DNA from: Ignavibacterium sp.
Lineage (GTDB): Bacteria; Bacteroidota; Ignavibacteria; Ignavibacteriales; Ignavibacteriaceae
Length of the DNA stretch: 64,000 nt
Assembly (NCBI RefSeq): GCF_025998815.1
Contig: NZ_AP026678.1
Coordinates: 2,604,001 to 2,668,000 of the forward strand
Direction of reading: 5' to 3'
The notes under the pieces are model-generated. The model saw nothing but the letters and a program-made list of their open reading frames with translations, was not told the origin of the DNA and did no database searches. The position numbers and the translations under genes are program-made. The stretch's first letter is position 1. Every line of letters starts with the position of its first letter. Positions 35,817 through 44,946 of this stretch are shown in pieces.

Positions 35817-36929
35817 ATGAAGGTTTTATATTCTTGCTTATCGAAAAGCTGGGGCGGAATGGAGATGATTACCTTGACTTTTGTGAAAGAACTTCTCAAA
35901 AGAAACATTCAGGTCGAACTTCTCTGTCTCAAAGAATCAAGAATTCATGTTGAAGCTTGTACATCAGGAATTATTACACATCCCGTAAAAGCATCAGGAT
36001 ATTTTCATCCGTTTACTGTAATAAAAGTTGGATATCTTATCAGAAAAGGACGCTTCAGTTTAATCCATACGCAGGCATCGAAAGATTTATGGATACTTGT
36101 GCCAGCATTAAGAATAATTAAATCAAACATTCCTCTTTTTCTTACAAAACAGGTTGGTTCGTTCATTGTTAAAAAAGATTTTTTACACAGATTTTTATAC
36201 AAAAGAGTTACAAAAGCATTTGCCATCAGCAGAGTGATTAAAAAAAATCTTATTGAAACCACTCCACTTGATGAAAAGAAAATTGAACTTGTTTTCAACG
36301 GAATTGATACTGAAAAGTTTAATCCAACAAATGCTGACAGAAAAAAAGTAAGAAAAGAATTTTCAATAGCCGATAATGAATTGCTTGTCGGAATGCTTGC
36401 ACGTTTTAGTCCCGGTAAAGGTCACGAAGAGTTTCTTATGGCTGCAAAGAAATTGTCAGCAAAGTTTGATAATCTGAAATTCATAATAGTTGGCGAAGCA
36501 AGTCGTGGCGAGGATGAATATGCAGCTTCAATTAAGAAGCTTGCAAGTGATTATGGATTAACAAATGTTATCTTTGCCGGATTCAGAAGTGATACACCTG
36601 ATGTTCTTTCAGCAATGGATATTTTTGTTTTCCCTTCGCACGCAGAAGCATTTGGAATTGCTTTGGCAGAAGCTCACTCTATGGCATTACCATCAGTTTG
36701 TTCAAATTCTGATGGTGTGCTTGATATTGCGGTTGATGGAGAAACCTCACTTCTGTTTGAAACAAAAAATGCTGATGATCTTGCTGATAAACTTGAGGTA
36801 CTTATTAAAGATGCCCAATTAAGAGAACGATTTGGTGCTAATGCACGAAAGAGAGCAAAAGAATTATTTGACCTGAATGTTATAATGCAGAACACAATTG
36901 AACATTATAAAAATTCTTTAAAAGGATAA
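35817..36929 (+). CDS. Family 4 glycosyltransferase
   Basis: A 370-residue GT-B enzyme. The N-terminal part (YSCLSKSWGGMEMITLTFVKEL) and the C-terminal nucleotide-sugar domain (VGMLARFSPGKGHEEFLMAA; AGFRSDTPDVLSAMDIFVFPS; EAFGIALAEAHSM) match GT4, including the E-x7-E element. It starts 5 nt after the SpoIID gene. It probably transfers a sugar for an envelope glycan or lipopolysaccharide; donor and acceptor are not deducible. Confidence 0.9.
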   Translation: MKVLYSCLSKSWGGMEMITLTFVKELLKRNIQVELLCLKESRIHVEACTSGIITHPVKASGYFHPFTVIKVGYLIRKGRFSLIHTQASKDLWILVPALRIIKSNIPLFLTKQVGSFIVKKDFLHRFLYKRVTKAFAISRVIKKNLIETTPLDEKKIELVFNGIDTEKFNPTNADRKKVRKEFSIADNELLVGMLARFSPGKGHEEFLMAAKKLSAKFDNLKFIIVGEASRGEDEYAASIKKLASDYGLTNVIFAGFRSDTPDVLSAMDIFVFPSHAEAFGIALAEAHSMALPSVCSNSDGVLDIAVDGETSLLFETKNADDLADKLEVLIKDAQLRERFGANARKRAKELFDLNVIMQNTIEHYKNSLKG

Positions 36930-36936
36930 ACCGTAA

Positions 36937-37944
36937 ATGAATCACAGAGTTTATGACAATGAAATTTTGAATGAACTGATTTCAAAAAACGAAATCGCCG
37001 ATGCTTCAAAATATCTGTTTGAACTTCAATGTAACGACTGGAAACTTTGCCGTGATAATTATGAGCAGTTGAAAAATGTCAGAGTCAAAAAATTTCAGTT
37101 TGAAGGATATTCCATTAAAGCACAGTTTAATCCGGGCAGAATAATTTCCACTTCAGCTAAGGTTGATCCGAAATCAATTCAGGAAAGAAAATGTTTTCTC
37201 TGCGAACAAAATCTTCCTGCTGAACAAAAAGGAATACTGTACAAGGATGAGTATATCATACTGATAAATCCATATCCAATTTTTCCAATCCATTTTACTT
37301 TGACTCACACAAAACATCAGCCGCAAAGAATATCAGACACTTTCAGAGACTTACTCGATTTCAGTAAAGATTTATCAAAACATTTCACTGTAATTTATAA
37401 TGGACCAAGATGTGGTGCCTCTGCTCCGGATCATTTACACTTTCAGGCAGGCAATAAATTTTTTATGCCGATTGATGATGAGGCAGATCTGATTGCAAAT
37501 GAATATGGTTCTATTGTGGTTGATAAAGAAGATCTTCTGATTCAAACAGTTGATGATGGATTAAGAAAGTTTATTTTATTTGAAAGTATTCAAAAGAATT
37601 TATTGGTTGATTCCTTCGCAAAGTTTTATAAGATATACTCTGAACTAATGAATGAATCAAGTGAACCATTGATGAATATCGTTTCATTTTATGATTCTGA
37701 ATTTGGTTGGAGGGTAATCGTATTTCTTCGTGCAAAGCATCGCTCACATCACTATTTTGAAGAAGGTGAAAATAAACTGCTTGTTAGTCCTGCCGCAATT
37801 GATCTTGGCGGAGTTTGTATATTCCCTCGCGAAGAAGATTTTAACAGAATTGATAAAGCATTGATTAAAGAAATATTCAATGAAGTCTTTATTGATAAAA
37901 CTAAACTTGATGAATTAAAAAATTCATTAAAAACATTATTGTGA
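36937..37944 (+). CDS. DUF4922 HIT-like nucleotidyltransferase-type protein
   Basis: A 335-residue protein of the GalT/Ap4A-phosphorylase branch of the HIT superfamily. CFLCEQNLP (about residue 86) could bind metal. PHYPIFPIHFTL-like strands (here INPYPIFPIHFTLTHTKHQ) lead to the active-site segment CGASAPDHLHFQAG near residue 160, with the HxHxQ nucleotidyl-acceptor histidine. Relatives phosphorolyse dinucleotides or GDP-sugars. It begins 7 nt after the glycosyltransferase, so a role in nucleotide-sugar turnover is plausible but unproven. Confidence 0.8.
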   Translation: MNHRVYDNEILNELISKNEIADASKYLFELQCNDWKLCRDNYEQLKNVRVKKFQFEGYSIKAQFNPGRIISTSAKVDPKSIQERKCFLCEQNLPAEQKGILYKDEYIILINPYPIFPIHFTLTHTKHQPQRISDTFRDLLDFSKDLSKHFTVIYNGPRCGASAPDHLHFQAGNKFFMPIDDEADLIANEYGSIVVDKEDLLIQTVDDGLRKFILFESIQKNLLVDSFAKFYKIYSELMNESSEPLMNIVSFYDSEFGWRVIVFLRAKHRSHHYFEEGENKLLVSPAAIDLGGVCIFPREEDFNRIDKALIKEIFNEVFIDKTKLDELKNSLKTLL

Positions 37945-38528
37945 AAGAAAGAATGAAAAATATTTCCAGATGTCCCTGGCCTGCAGATGATAAACTTATG
38001 ATTAAATATCACGATGAAGAGTGGGGTGTTCCTCAGCATAATGACAGAAAACTTTTTGAGTTTCTTTTGCTCGAAGGATTTCAGGCGGGATTGAGCTGGA
38101 GAACAATTTTACACAAAAGAAAAAATTTCAGAAAAGCATTTGATAACTTTGATTTTAATAAAATTGCAAAGTATGACAAACGAAAAATAAATTCTTTAAT
38201 GAAAGACGAGGGCATTATACGAAACAAACTTAAAATACAAGCTGCAGTAACTAATGCAAAATCTTTCATTGAGATAAGAAAGGAATTTGGGACATTTGAT
38301 AAATACATATGGAGCTTTATCAATTACAAACCAATCAATAATAAATTCACTTCTATAAAAGAACTACCAGCCAGAACAGAACTTTCCGATAAAATAAGTG
38401 AAGACCTTAAAAAGCGAGGATTCAAATTTGTTGGTTCAACCGTTATTTATGCTCATATGCAGGCGACAGGAATGGTGAACGATCATCTGGTTTCCTGCTT
38501 TCGTTACAATCAAATAAAAAAATCTTAA
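37941..38528 (+). CDS. tag: DNA-3-methyladenine glycosylase I
   Basis: A 195-residue Tag-family enzyme that removes 3-methyladenine from DNA. Zinc ligands are all present: Cys11 and His24 near the N-terminus (RCPW, YHDEEWGVP) and His182 and Cys186 in VNDHLVSC. The catalytic-pocket motif LEGFQAGLSW is intact. GTG at 37941 overlaps the preceding stop (GTGA), suggesting coupling; ATG at 37953 is an alternative start. A DNA repair gene in an envelope operon is probably incidental. Confidence 0.95.
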   Translation: MKERMKNISRCPWPADDKLMIKYHDEEWGVPQHNDRKLFEFLLLEGFQAGLSWRTILHKRKNFRKAFDNFDFNKIAKYDKRKINSLMKDEGIIRNKLKIQAAVTNAKSFIEIRKEFGTFDKYIWSFINYKPINNKFTSIKELPARTELSDKISEDLKKRGFKFVGSTVIYAHMQATGMVNDHLVSCFRYNQIKKS

Positions 38529-38612
38529 TTTTTTCTTGACATAAATTCAAATTATTCACATATTGATTTTGAAACCAAACCAACTAATTGTTTAACTATA
38601 AAAGGAGATGCT

Positions 38613-40430
38613 ATGAAAAGAATTTTTCTATTTCTCGTTGGGGTTCTAATATCCACTTCCATTGTCTATTCACAGTATGAACCGCTCTATTCATTTGAAG
38701 AACTTATGAGAATTACAGAAGAAAATCCTCAGATGATTGTTGAAGCAAGAGAAATGACTTCATTACTTGAAATTCCTCATTCAATTTACTTACCTCAGGG
38801 AATTTTTATAGAAGCACGGGCTGTTCAGAACGATCGAGTTGTTTATGCAGTGATTAATAATCTTCTTGATATTTATGATAATGCGGAAGTATTAACCTGG
38901 CAACAAATACAAAATAGATTTGATCTTTCGGCTGCAAGATTAAATTATGTAAAGAAAGCTACGCAAAATCCCTCTCTCGGATATAACATAACAATTCGAC
39001 CTGAAGGTACTCAAAGTAGTCAATATTTATTAATTCCTGATTGGACTGCCGATGGTGTTATGCTATTTGATGCAACAACAGGTGATTTATTAAATCAGAG
39101 TTTTATTGTCGATCCGACCAATCTCTCTTCTCCAAAACAAGCAAGGTTGGCTCCTCAGGGATTTGTTTCTGTCTCTGATCAGATTGACGATGTTGTTCAG
39201 AGTTATGATACAATGGGAACTTATTTGGGAATATTTGCGCCTGCAGGTGGGGTTAATAATACAATACTTGATAATGTTAGGGGACACAATTACAGACCAA
39301 ACGGTAATTTGGTTGTAACTGTTGGAAGTGGTGGAAATCAGAATGCTGTTGCTGAGTTTGATAATGCGGGGAATTATATTGGTCAGTTTATTGCAGCAGG
39401 TGCAGGTGGTCTAAATAGCCCGTTTGATATTGTTTTCAGAAGCAATGATGTTCTTGTTGATGGAAGCTCGAGTAATAAAGTCCATCGTTATGATTTGAGT
39501 GGAAATTATTTAAATGATTTTGTCTCTTCAGGATTAGCATTCCCTCAGCAGATCCATCTTGAGAGTAATGGTAATGTGGCTGTTGCAGGGTTTTCAACTC
39601 CTTCAGCTTTGTATGTGTATGATTCTTTAGGGACTCTTCTGGCTTCTTATAATGTAATAACTGGACTACGAGGAGCGTATAAACTACCAAATGGAAATTA
39701 TATTGTAACTAATGGTTCAGGTGTGCACGAAATAACCACTTCAAATACTCTTGTCAGAACAATTGTTGCCGGAGTAAGTGCTCAATATGTAGACTTTGTT
39801 GATTTCCAGAATATCATTCCAGTTGAGCTCACATCGTTTACAGCAATATCAGTTGGTAACAATGTTGAATTAAACTGGTCAACTGCAACTGAAATAAATA
39901 ATCGTGGTTTTGAAATTCAGCGAAGTGTCATTCCGAGCGGAGCGAGGAATCTTTCCTGGGAAACTGCTGGTTTTGTAGATGGTAAAGGAACAACTTCAGA
40001 ACCTCAGAACTATGTGTTTGTTGATAAAAATCTTACTTCAGGAAAATATGCTTATAGATTGAAGCAAATAGATTTCGACGGAACATTTGAATACCTGCCT
40101 ACCGGACAGGCAAGTTCAAAGGGAATAGAAGTTGATGTACTTACACCGGATAAATTTTCACTCGAGCAGAATTATCCTAATCCATTCAATCCAACAACAG
40201 TAATAAGTTGGCAGTCGCCAGTAGGCAGTTGGCAAACACTTAAAGTTTATGATGTACTTGGCAACGAAGTAGTTACTTTAGTAAATGAATACAGAGAAGC
40301 GGGAAGTTATAAAGTAGAATTCTCCACAGGATCCATTGGAAATGCAAGTGAATTACCAAGCGGAGTATATTACTACAAATTATCTGTTGGTAATTTTTCA
40401 GATGTAAAGAAGATGATGTTGATTAAGTAA
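38613..40430 (+). CDS. Secreted NHL-like propeller protein with Fn3-like module and T9SS sorting domain
   Basis: A 605-residue protein with signal peptide (residues 1-21) and AAGGAG 7 nt before the ATG. Residues about 125-400 form propeller blades (GNLVVTVGSGGNQNAVAEFDNAGNYIG pattern). Residues 410-500 are an Fn3-like domain of the ELTSFTA...NVELNWSTATEINNRGFEIQRS type common in front of CTDs. A peptide VIPSGARNLS within it is encoded by a palindromic repeat (39927-39951). The type A CTD starts at NYPNPFNPTTVISW. Function unknown; probably surface-bound. Confidence 0.85.
   Translation: MKRIFLFLVGVLISTSIVYSQYEPLYSFEELMRITEENPQMIVEAREMTSLLEIPHSIYLPQGIFIEARAVQNDRVVYAVINNLLDIYDNAEVLTWQQIQNRFDLSAARLNYVKKATQNPSLGYNITIRPEGTQSSQYLLIPDWTADGVMLFDATTGDLLNQSFIVDPTNLSSPKQARLAPQGFVSVSDQIDDVVQSYDTMGTYLGIFAPAGGVNNTILDNVRGHNYRPNGNLVVTVGSGGNQNAVAEFDNAGNYIGQFIAAGAGGLNSPFDIVFRSNDVLVDGSSSNKVHRYDLSGNYLNDFVSSGLAFPQQIHLESNGNVAVAGFSTPSALYVYDSLGTLLASYNVITGLRGAYKLPNGNYIVTNGSGVHEITTSNTLVRTIVAGVSAQYVDFVDFQNIIPVELTSFTAISVGNNVELNWSTATEINNRGFEIQRSVIPSGARNLSWETAGFVDGKGTTSEPQNYVFVDKNLTSGKYAYRLKQIDFDGTFEYLPTGQASSKGIEVDVLTPDKFSLEQNYPNPFNPTTVISWQSPVGSWQTLKVYDVLGNEVVTLVNEYREAGSYKVEFSTGSIGNASELPSGVYYYKLSVGNFSDVKKMMLIK
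39927..39951 (+). repeat. REP-like element inside the Fn3-like domain
   Basis: The 25-nt element starts GTCATTCCGAGCG and ends GGAATC, with ATTCC (39930-39934) and GGAAT (39946-39950) as arms. It encodes VIPSGARN, which extends a loop between EIQRS and SWETAGFV where the fold normally has a short turn. This pattern is that of a dispersed repeat tolerated in frame. Confidence 0.55.
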
Positions 40431-40442
40431 GCCTCACCCCAA

Positions 40443-40490
40443 CCCCTCTTCCGTTAGGAATGGCTGTGCCATCCTAAGGAGAGGGGCTTT
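40443..40490 (+). terminator. Terminator of the CCCTCTCC family
   Basis: CCCCTCT (40443-40449) pairs with AGAGGGG (40480-40486). Inside it TGGC and GCCA form a second stem around TGT, and CTTTT follows. It lies 12 nt after the stop of the NHL-like CTD gene. Confidence 0.75.
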
Positions 40491-40542
40491 TAAAATTTCA
40501 TAGAACTTAATCAGAAAAGATTTTCAATTAAAGCAAATGTTC

Positions 40543-40573
40543 AAAGAGCGGGCAAATTATCCGCTCTTTTTTA
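40543..40573. terminator. Perfect 9-bp hairpin terminator
   Basis: AAAGAGCGG (40543-40551) and CCGCTCTTT (40561-40569) followed by TTTATT. A second terminator placed between convergent genes. Confidence 0.75.
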
Positions 40574-40597
40574 TTAATCAATTTTATTTTTGTGTAG

Positions 40598-40619
40598 GGA
40601 ACGAACTCCTGTTCGTTCC
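40598..40619. repeat. Palindrome GGAACGAAC-TCCT-GTTCGTTCC
   Basis: Two 9-nt arms (40598-40606 and 40611-40619) are exact reverse complements around a four-base loop. A related inverted repeat with one mismatch (GGTTCGGAC / GTCCTAACC) follows at 40639-40659. Neither has a T run; they look like REP-type intergenic repeats. Confidence 0.7.
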
Positions 40620-40768
40620 TGATGATTTGAATTGTTGCGGTTCGGACAGAGTCCTAACCCAATTATTAAAATCAACTCAATCCTAAAATAATTCCTTTTA
40701 CCTTATAACTTATTCCCTTATACCTTATACCTTACCACCTTATACCTCATCCCGTTATACCTGCTCAA

Positions 40769-43700
40769 TTATCCAACCTTCTCTCTGCTCATTGGGTCAA
40801 TGAATTTTGCGCGGGAAGTAAGGTTATAAATTGCCGGGATTACAAACAAAGTCAGAATTGTTGACGCAAGTAATCCACCTATTGCAACAATTCCCAATGG
40901 CATTCTTATTTCTTTTCCTGCATCACCAATTCCCAACGCCAATGGAAGCATACCAAGTATGATTGCAATAGATGCCATTATCTGTGGTTTGAGCTTAGTG
41001 GGACAAGCCTCCATCAAAGCATCTTTTGGAAGATATCCTTGCTCTCTTCTCAACTGGTTTGTGTAATCAAGAATAAGAATTGCATTATTCACAACAATTC
41101 CTATCAACATTATTATTGCCATCAAAGATGTTATACTAAATGATGTGTTTGTTATAAATAAAGCAAGAACAACTCCCAATAGACCTAATAAAACTGTAAA
41201 CATTATAATTACCGGCTGCCAGAAACTTTCCAGTATTGCCGCAAGCAACATATATGTTAAAAGAACAGCTAAGAAGAATGCAAAAATCATATCCTGTATC
41301 ATATCATTCATCATCTTAACATTTCCGCCCCATCTGAAGGAATATCCCGAAGGCAGATTTATTTCAGCAAATCTTTTTTCTATTTCACTTGTAACATCGC
41401 CAAGCGGATAACCTGGAGCAGCAGAACCTGTGAACATTACTGATGTGAATTTATCCCGATGCAGAATTTTTGTAAATCCAGTTGTGAATTTTACATCAGC
41501 AAGTTGTGCTAATCTGAATGAACCAAACTGAGTTGCAACAGTTATGTTCCCAATTTTCTCTGGTGAATTTACAGATTCATCATCAAGTGTAACTGTTATA
41601 TCATACTCATCACCAGCTTCACGGTATTTTGCTGATTGAATTCCTTCAATTGCTGAGCGTAGAGTGAATGCAAGATCGGTTATTGTCATTCCGACTTCTG
41701 TAAGTTTCTCGCGCTTTGGGTAAACTGTAATTTCAGGTTTACCTGCTCTTGAACTATTATCAAAGTTTATAAGTCCGGGAACATCTTTAAGCTTTTGTAC
41801 AGTTTCATCCTTTAATCTTTCAAGCTCTTCAAGGTCTTGTCCGAGTAAAAAGAATTGAATTGGTGCTTCGCCACCACCCATATCTTCGCCCACATCAACT
41901 TTAATTTTAGCATTTGGAATATCTGCAAGTTCTTTAGTGAAAATTGGAATTGCATCAAGTAATTTCAGATCTCTTTCTTTCACATCAACTAACTTCACAT
42001 CAATACTTGCCATATTTGTTCCAACATCAAGGTCACTGAGTTTACCAAGATTTGTAAGAATATGTTTTACTTCTTTATGTTTTTTAATTCTATCTTCAAT
42101 TAAACGAATAGTGTTAGCGGTCTCCTCAAGATTGTAACCTGCCGGAAGTTCAACAGTTATTCTCACTCTGCCATCATCAGTCTGTGGTATAAACTCAAAT
42201 CCAAGTTTTGGTCCGAAAATCATCAGGACAAGAATGAATATCACGATTGAAGTAACAACAGTCATTAGACTTCTGAATTTACTATGCAGCACTAAGCCTA
42301 AAAGTTTTTTGTACAATTCGGTTTGTCTCGCTTCAAAATTATTAAACCAGGTTGCGAGTCTTCCGGTTTTATGTTCTTTCGAAAGTATCAGTGAAGAAAG
42401 TAAGGGTGTCAGAGTAAAAGACATTATCAAAGAGAAGATAGTTGCGAATACAGCAGCCAGCGCAAGTTCGCGTAACCACAAACCTACCATAGAAGACATA
42501 TTTGCAATTGGCAGAAATACAACAATGTTTGTTAGTGTTGATGCGAGAACTGCAACCGTAACCTCTGAAGTTCCTTTGAAAGATGCTTGTTTGATTGTTT
42601 CTCCCATTTTTTTGTAACGGAAGATGTTTTCAATTACTACGATTGAGTTTGCAACAAGTACACCAACAGAAACAGATAATCCCATTAATGTCATCATATT
42701 CAATGAAAGACCAAACACCTGCAGAAGAAGAAATGTTGAGATGATTGATGTTGGCATAGACATCGCAACCACTAATGTTGAACGCCAATCGTGCAAGAAC
42801 AGAAATAAAACAATAGCAGTGAAAATTACTCCGAGATAAATATTACTCATCGTATCATCAACACTTGCTTTAACGAACTCAGAAGCATCATTTACAATTT
42901 CAAGTTTACAACCTTCGGGCAATGCCGCCTGAATTTCCGGAAGGGAAGTCCGGATGGCATCAGCAACTTTAACAACATTACCTTCACTTGATTTGATAAT
43001 ACCTAATCGTATAACACTTTCATTTCTGATATTCTGCTTAACATTAAAGAAAGTTGCTCTTTGACGAATATCTTTTCCGGAGTCTAATACATCAGCAATT
43101 TGTCTAATTTTTTTAGGACCAAATGCAGTTGGTATTTCCAACTCTCTGATTGATTCAGGGTTGTGAAATTGTCCATCAAGTCGCACTGTATATTCCTGAT
43201 TACCTATCTGGAAATAACCTCCCGGAATATCCATATTGTGCATCCGAAGAATTTGCGTGAGCTGAGGTAATGAAATATTATTTTCGAATACAACTTTATT
43301 ATCAAGCTGAACCCGGATTTCTCTTTCTTGCCCACCAGTTATCTGAACTTTTGCTACTCCATCAATCTGTGAGAATCGATCTTTTAGAGTTTTATCAGCA
43401 ATTTCATAAAGTTGCCGTGAATCCAGATTTCCGCTTAATACAACATCAACAACCGGGAACAGTCGCAAGTCAACTTTTTGCACTATAGGTTTCTTTGCAT
43501 CGGTTGGTAAGTCGTTAATGATTTCATCCACTTTATCTTTTGTTTCCTGATTTGCCACATTAACATCTTTGCCAAGCTGAAACTCAATAATTATAATTGA
43601 AGCACCATCCAATGAGTATGATTCTATTCTTTCAATCTGACTTATTGTTGATATAGCATCTTCAATTCTCTTTGTAATTAATGTTTCGATTTCTTTTGGT

Positions 43701-43864
43701 CCTGCTCCGGGATAAACGGTTTGTATTGTAACAAAGGGAATTTCCACATCAGGTTGAAGATTAAGGTTTAATCTGTTGTAAGCAATTAAACCGAAAATAA
43801 GAAAGATTAGTATTCCAACTGTTGTTAGAACAGGACGATTAATTGATATTTTTGCAAGAAACAT
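40769..43864 (-). CDS. RND-family efflux permease lacking the transmembrane-helix-4 aspartates
   Basis: A 1031-residue inner-membrane pump of normal RND length with 12 transmembrane helices and two large periplasmic loops. N-terminus MFLAKISINRPVLTTVGIL and the PGAGPKEIE segment are typical of HAE1-like exporters. Helix 4 reads VGVLVANSIVVIEN, so the two aspartates of AcrB (D407, D408) are Ala405 and Asn406. The position of the AcrB helix-10 lysine is Asn (IGIVVNNAILILDY), as in many drug RND pumps. It is last in a TolC-adaptor-permease operon, starting 14 nt after the adaptor gene. Confidence 0.95.
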   Translation of the reverse strand: MFLAKISINRPVLTTVGILIFLIFGLIAYNRLNLNLQPDVEIPFVTIQTVYPGAGPKEIETLITKRIEDAISTISQIERIESYSLDGASIIIIEFQLGKDVNVANQETKDKVDEIINDLPTDAKKPIVQKVDLRLFPVVDVVLSGNLDSRQLYEIADKTLKDRFSQIDGVAKVQITGGQEREIRVQLDNKVVFENNISLPQLTQILRMHNMDIPGGYFQIGNQEYTVRLDGQFHNPESIRELEIPTAFGPKKIRQIADVLDSGKDIRQRATFFNVKQNIRNESVIRLGIIKSSEGNVVKVADAIRTSLPEIQAALPEGCKLEIVNDASEFVKASVDDTMSNIYLGVIFTAIVLFLFLHDWRSTLVVAMSMPTSIISTFLLLQVFGLSLNMMTLMGLSVSVGVLVANSIVVIENIFRYKKMGETIKQASFKGTSEVTVAVLASTLTNIVVFLPIANMSSMVGLWLRELALAAVFATIFSLIMSFTLTPLLSSLILSKEHKTGRLATWFNNFEARQTELYKKLLGLVLHSKFRSLMTVVTSIVIFILVLMIFGPKLGFEFIPQTDDGRVRITVELPAGYNLEETANTIRLIEDRIKKHKEVKHILTNLGKLSDLDVGTNMASIDVKLVDVKERDLKLLDAIPIFTKELADIPNAKIKVDVGEDMGGGEAPIQFFLLGQDLEELERLKDETVQKLKDVPGLINFDNSSRAGKPEITVYPKREKLTEVGMTITDLAFTLRSAIEGIQSAKYREAGDEYDITVTLDDESVNSPEKIGNITVATQFGSFRLAQLADVKFTTGFTKILHRDKFTSVMFTGSAAPGYPLGDVTSEIEKRFAEINLPSGYSFRWGGNVKMMNDMIQDMIFAFFLAVLLTYMLLAAILESFWQPVIIMFTVLLGLLGVVLALFITNTSFSITSLMAIIMLIGIVVNNAILILDYTNQLRREQGYLPKDALMEACPTKLKPQIMASIAIILGMLPLALGIGDAGKEIRMPLGIVAIGGLLASTILTLFVIPAIYNLTSRAKFIDPMSREKVG

Positions 43865-43878
43865 TTTTCAATTCCTTT

Positions 43879-44919
43879 TTATTGAATCACATTTACTTTT
43901 GAGCCATCTTCAAGTTGAGATGCTCCTTTAACTACCAGCATATCACCGACCTGCAAGCCACCGGATACTTCATAAAACAAACCGCTTTCATTTCCGTTTG
44001 TTATATATCTTTTAACAGCTTTGTCGTTCTGAACAACGAAAACATAAGCTCCATTTTCATCGTGGTTAACCAGATTTCTCTGAATAATAATTGCATTTGG
44101 TTTTTCATAAGTAAGTATTCTTATTTCATTTGTAACGCCACTTTTAATTATTCCTTTCGGATTATCAAATTCAACCTCAACAAAGAATGCTTGTTTTGCA
44201 GGATCCATTGCCAAAGAAATTTCAACTACCTTTCCAACAAACTGCTGTCCATTGTATTCAGTGATTGCTTTCATTCCTTTTTTGAACTGGGAAATTTCTT
44301 TTTCAGAAACCCAGATTTTGCTTCTCATCTTATTTGTTTGAGAAACGGTGAAAAGAGGCACATCACCTTTCACATTATCGCCGGGATTAACTTTCATATC
44401 AACAAGAATTCCATCAAAAGGTGCTTCGATAAAAAGCATTTGTCGTACAGATTCATAATTTCTTTTTGCAACAAGATATTGTGTTTCGATTGCATCATAA
44501 TTTGCCTGAGATGTTTCTCCCGCTGCAAGCAATGCTTTAACACGCTCGTAATTCTTTTTCAGATTTTCATAAGCTGATTTTGCCTGTTCATACTGAACGC
44601 CCGGATTGTAAACATCGAACTCAACAATTACCTGTTTCTCACGAACATAATCACCCACCGAGGCGTTAATTCTTTCAATCTTTCCACCAACTATTGAACC
44701 TTTGGTCGCTTCTTTTATTCCGGTGAGTTTTGAGAAGAATGTAAGATATTTTGTGAACGGTTGATATTTCACTTCTTCAACACGAACCGGGACGCCTTCT
44801 TCTTTTCTTATTTCATCCATACTTTTTGATTCCGGTTTATCATCACCACAGGAAACAATAAGAAGCGAAACAATTGTGATGAAAAAAATTAAAGCTGTGT
44901 TTTGAATTATTGATTTCAT
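43879..44919 (-). CDS. RND periplasmic adaptor (membrane fusion protein)
   Basis: A 346-residue lipoprotein (lipobox IVSC, Cys24). The order of modules is the usual one: barrel-sandwich (KLTGIKEATKGSIVGGKIERINASVGDYV), an alpha hairpin of about 60 residues (QAKSAYENLKKNYERVKALLAAGETSQANYD pattern), the return strand (IEAPFDGILVDMKVNPGDNV), a beta-barrel and the membrane-proximal domain. It connects the permease to the outer-membrane channel. Confidence 0.95.
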   Translation of the reverse strand: MKSIIQNTALIFFITIVSLLIVSCGDDKPESKSMDEIRKEEGVPVRVEEVKYQPFTKYLTFFSKLTGIKEATKGSIVGGKIERINASVGDYVREKQVIVEFDVYNPGVQYEQAKSAYENLKKNYERVKALLAAGETSQANYDAIETQYLVAKRNYESVRQMLFIEAPFDGILVDMKVNPGDNVKGDVPLFTVSQTNKMRSKIWVSEKEISQFKKGMKAITEYNGQQFVGKVVEISLAMDPAKQAFFVEVEFDNPKGIIKSGVTNEIRILTYEKPNAIIIQRNLVNHDENGAYVFVVQNDKAVKRYITNGNESGLFYEVSGGLQVGDMLVVKGASQLEDGSKVNVIQ

Positions 44920-44946
44920 TTAATTATTACTCCTGAATTCTTAAAC

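Larger units (their letters stand above)
40431..40768. other. Gene-free stretch packed with palindromes and a short-period repeat
   Basis: This 338-bp intergenic region lies between two convergent genes. It holds, in order, four hairpins (40443-40490, 40543-40569, 40598-40619, 40639-40659) and then an AT-rich degenerate tandem of CCTTATA-like units (about 40690-40760). No ORF, tRNA or promoter was recognised. The first two hairpins look like terminators for the CTD gene and possibly for the RND operon. Confidence 0.7.

Noticed and set aside
43915..44577. 220-codon plus-strand ORF opposite the adaptor gene
   Set aside because: Phe/Cys/Ile-rich antisense shadow of a clear membrane fusion protein.
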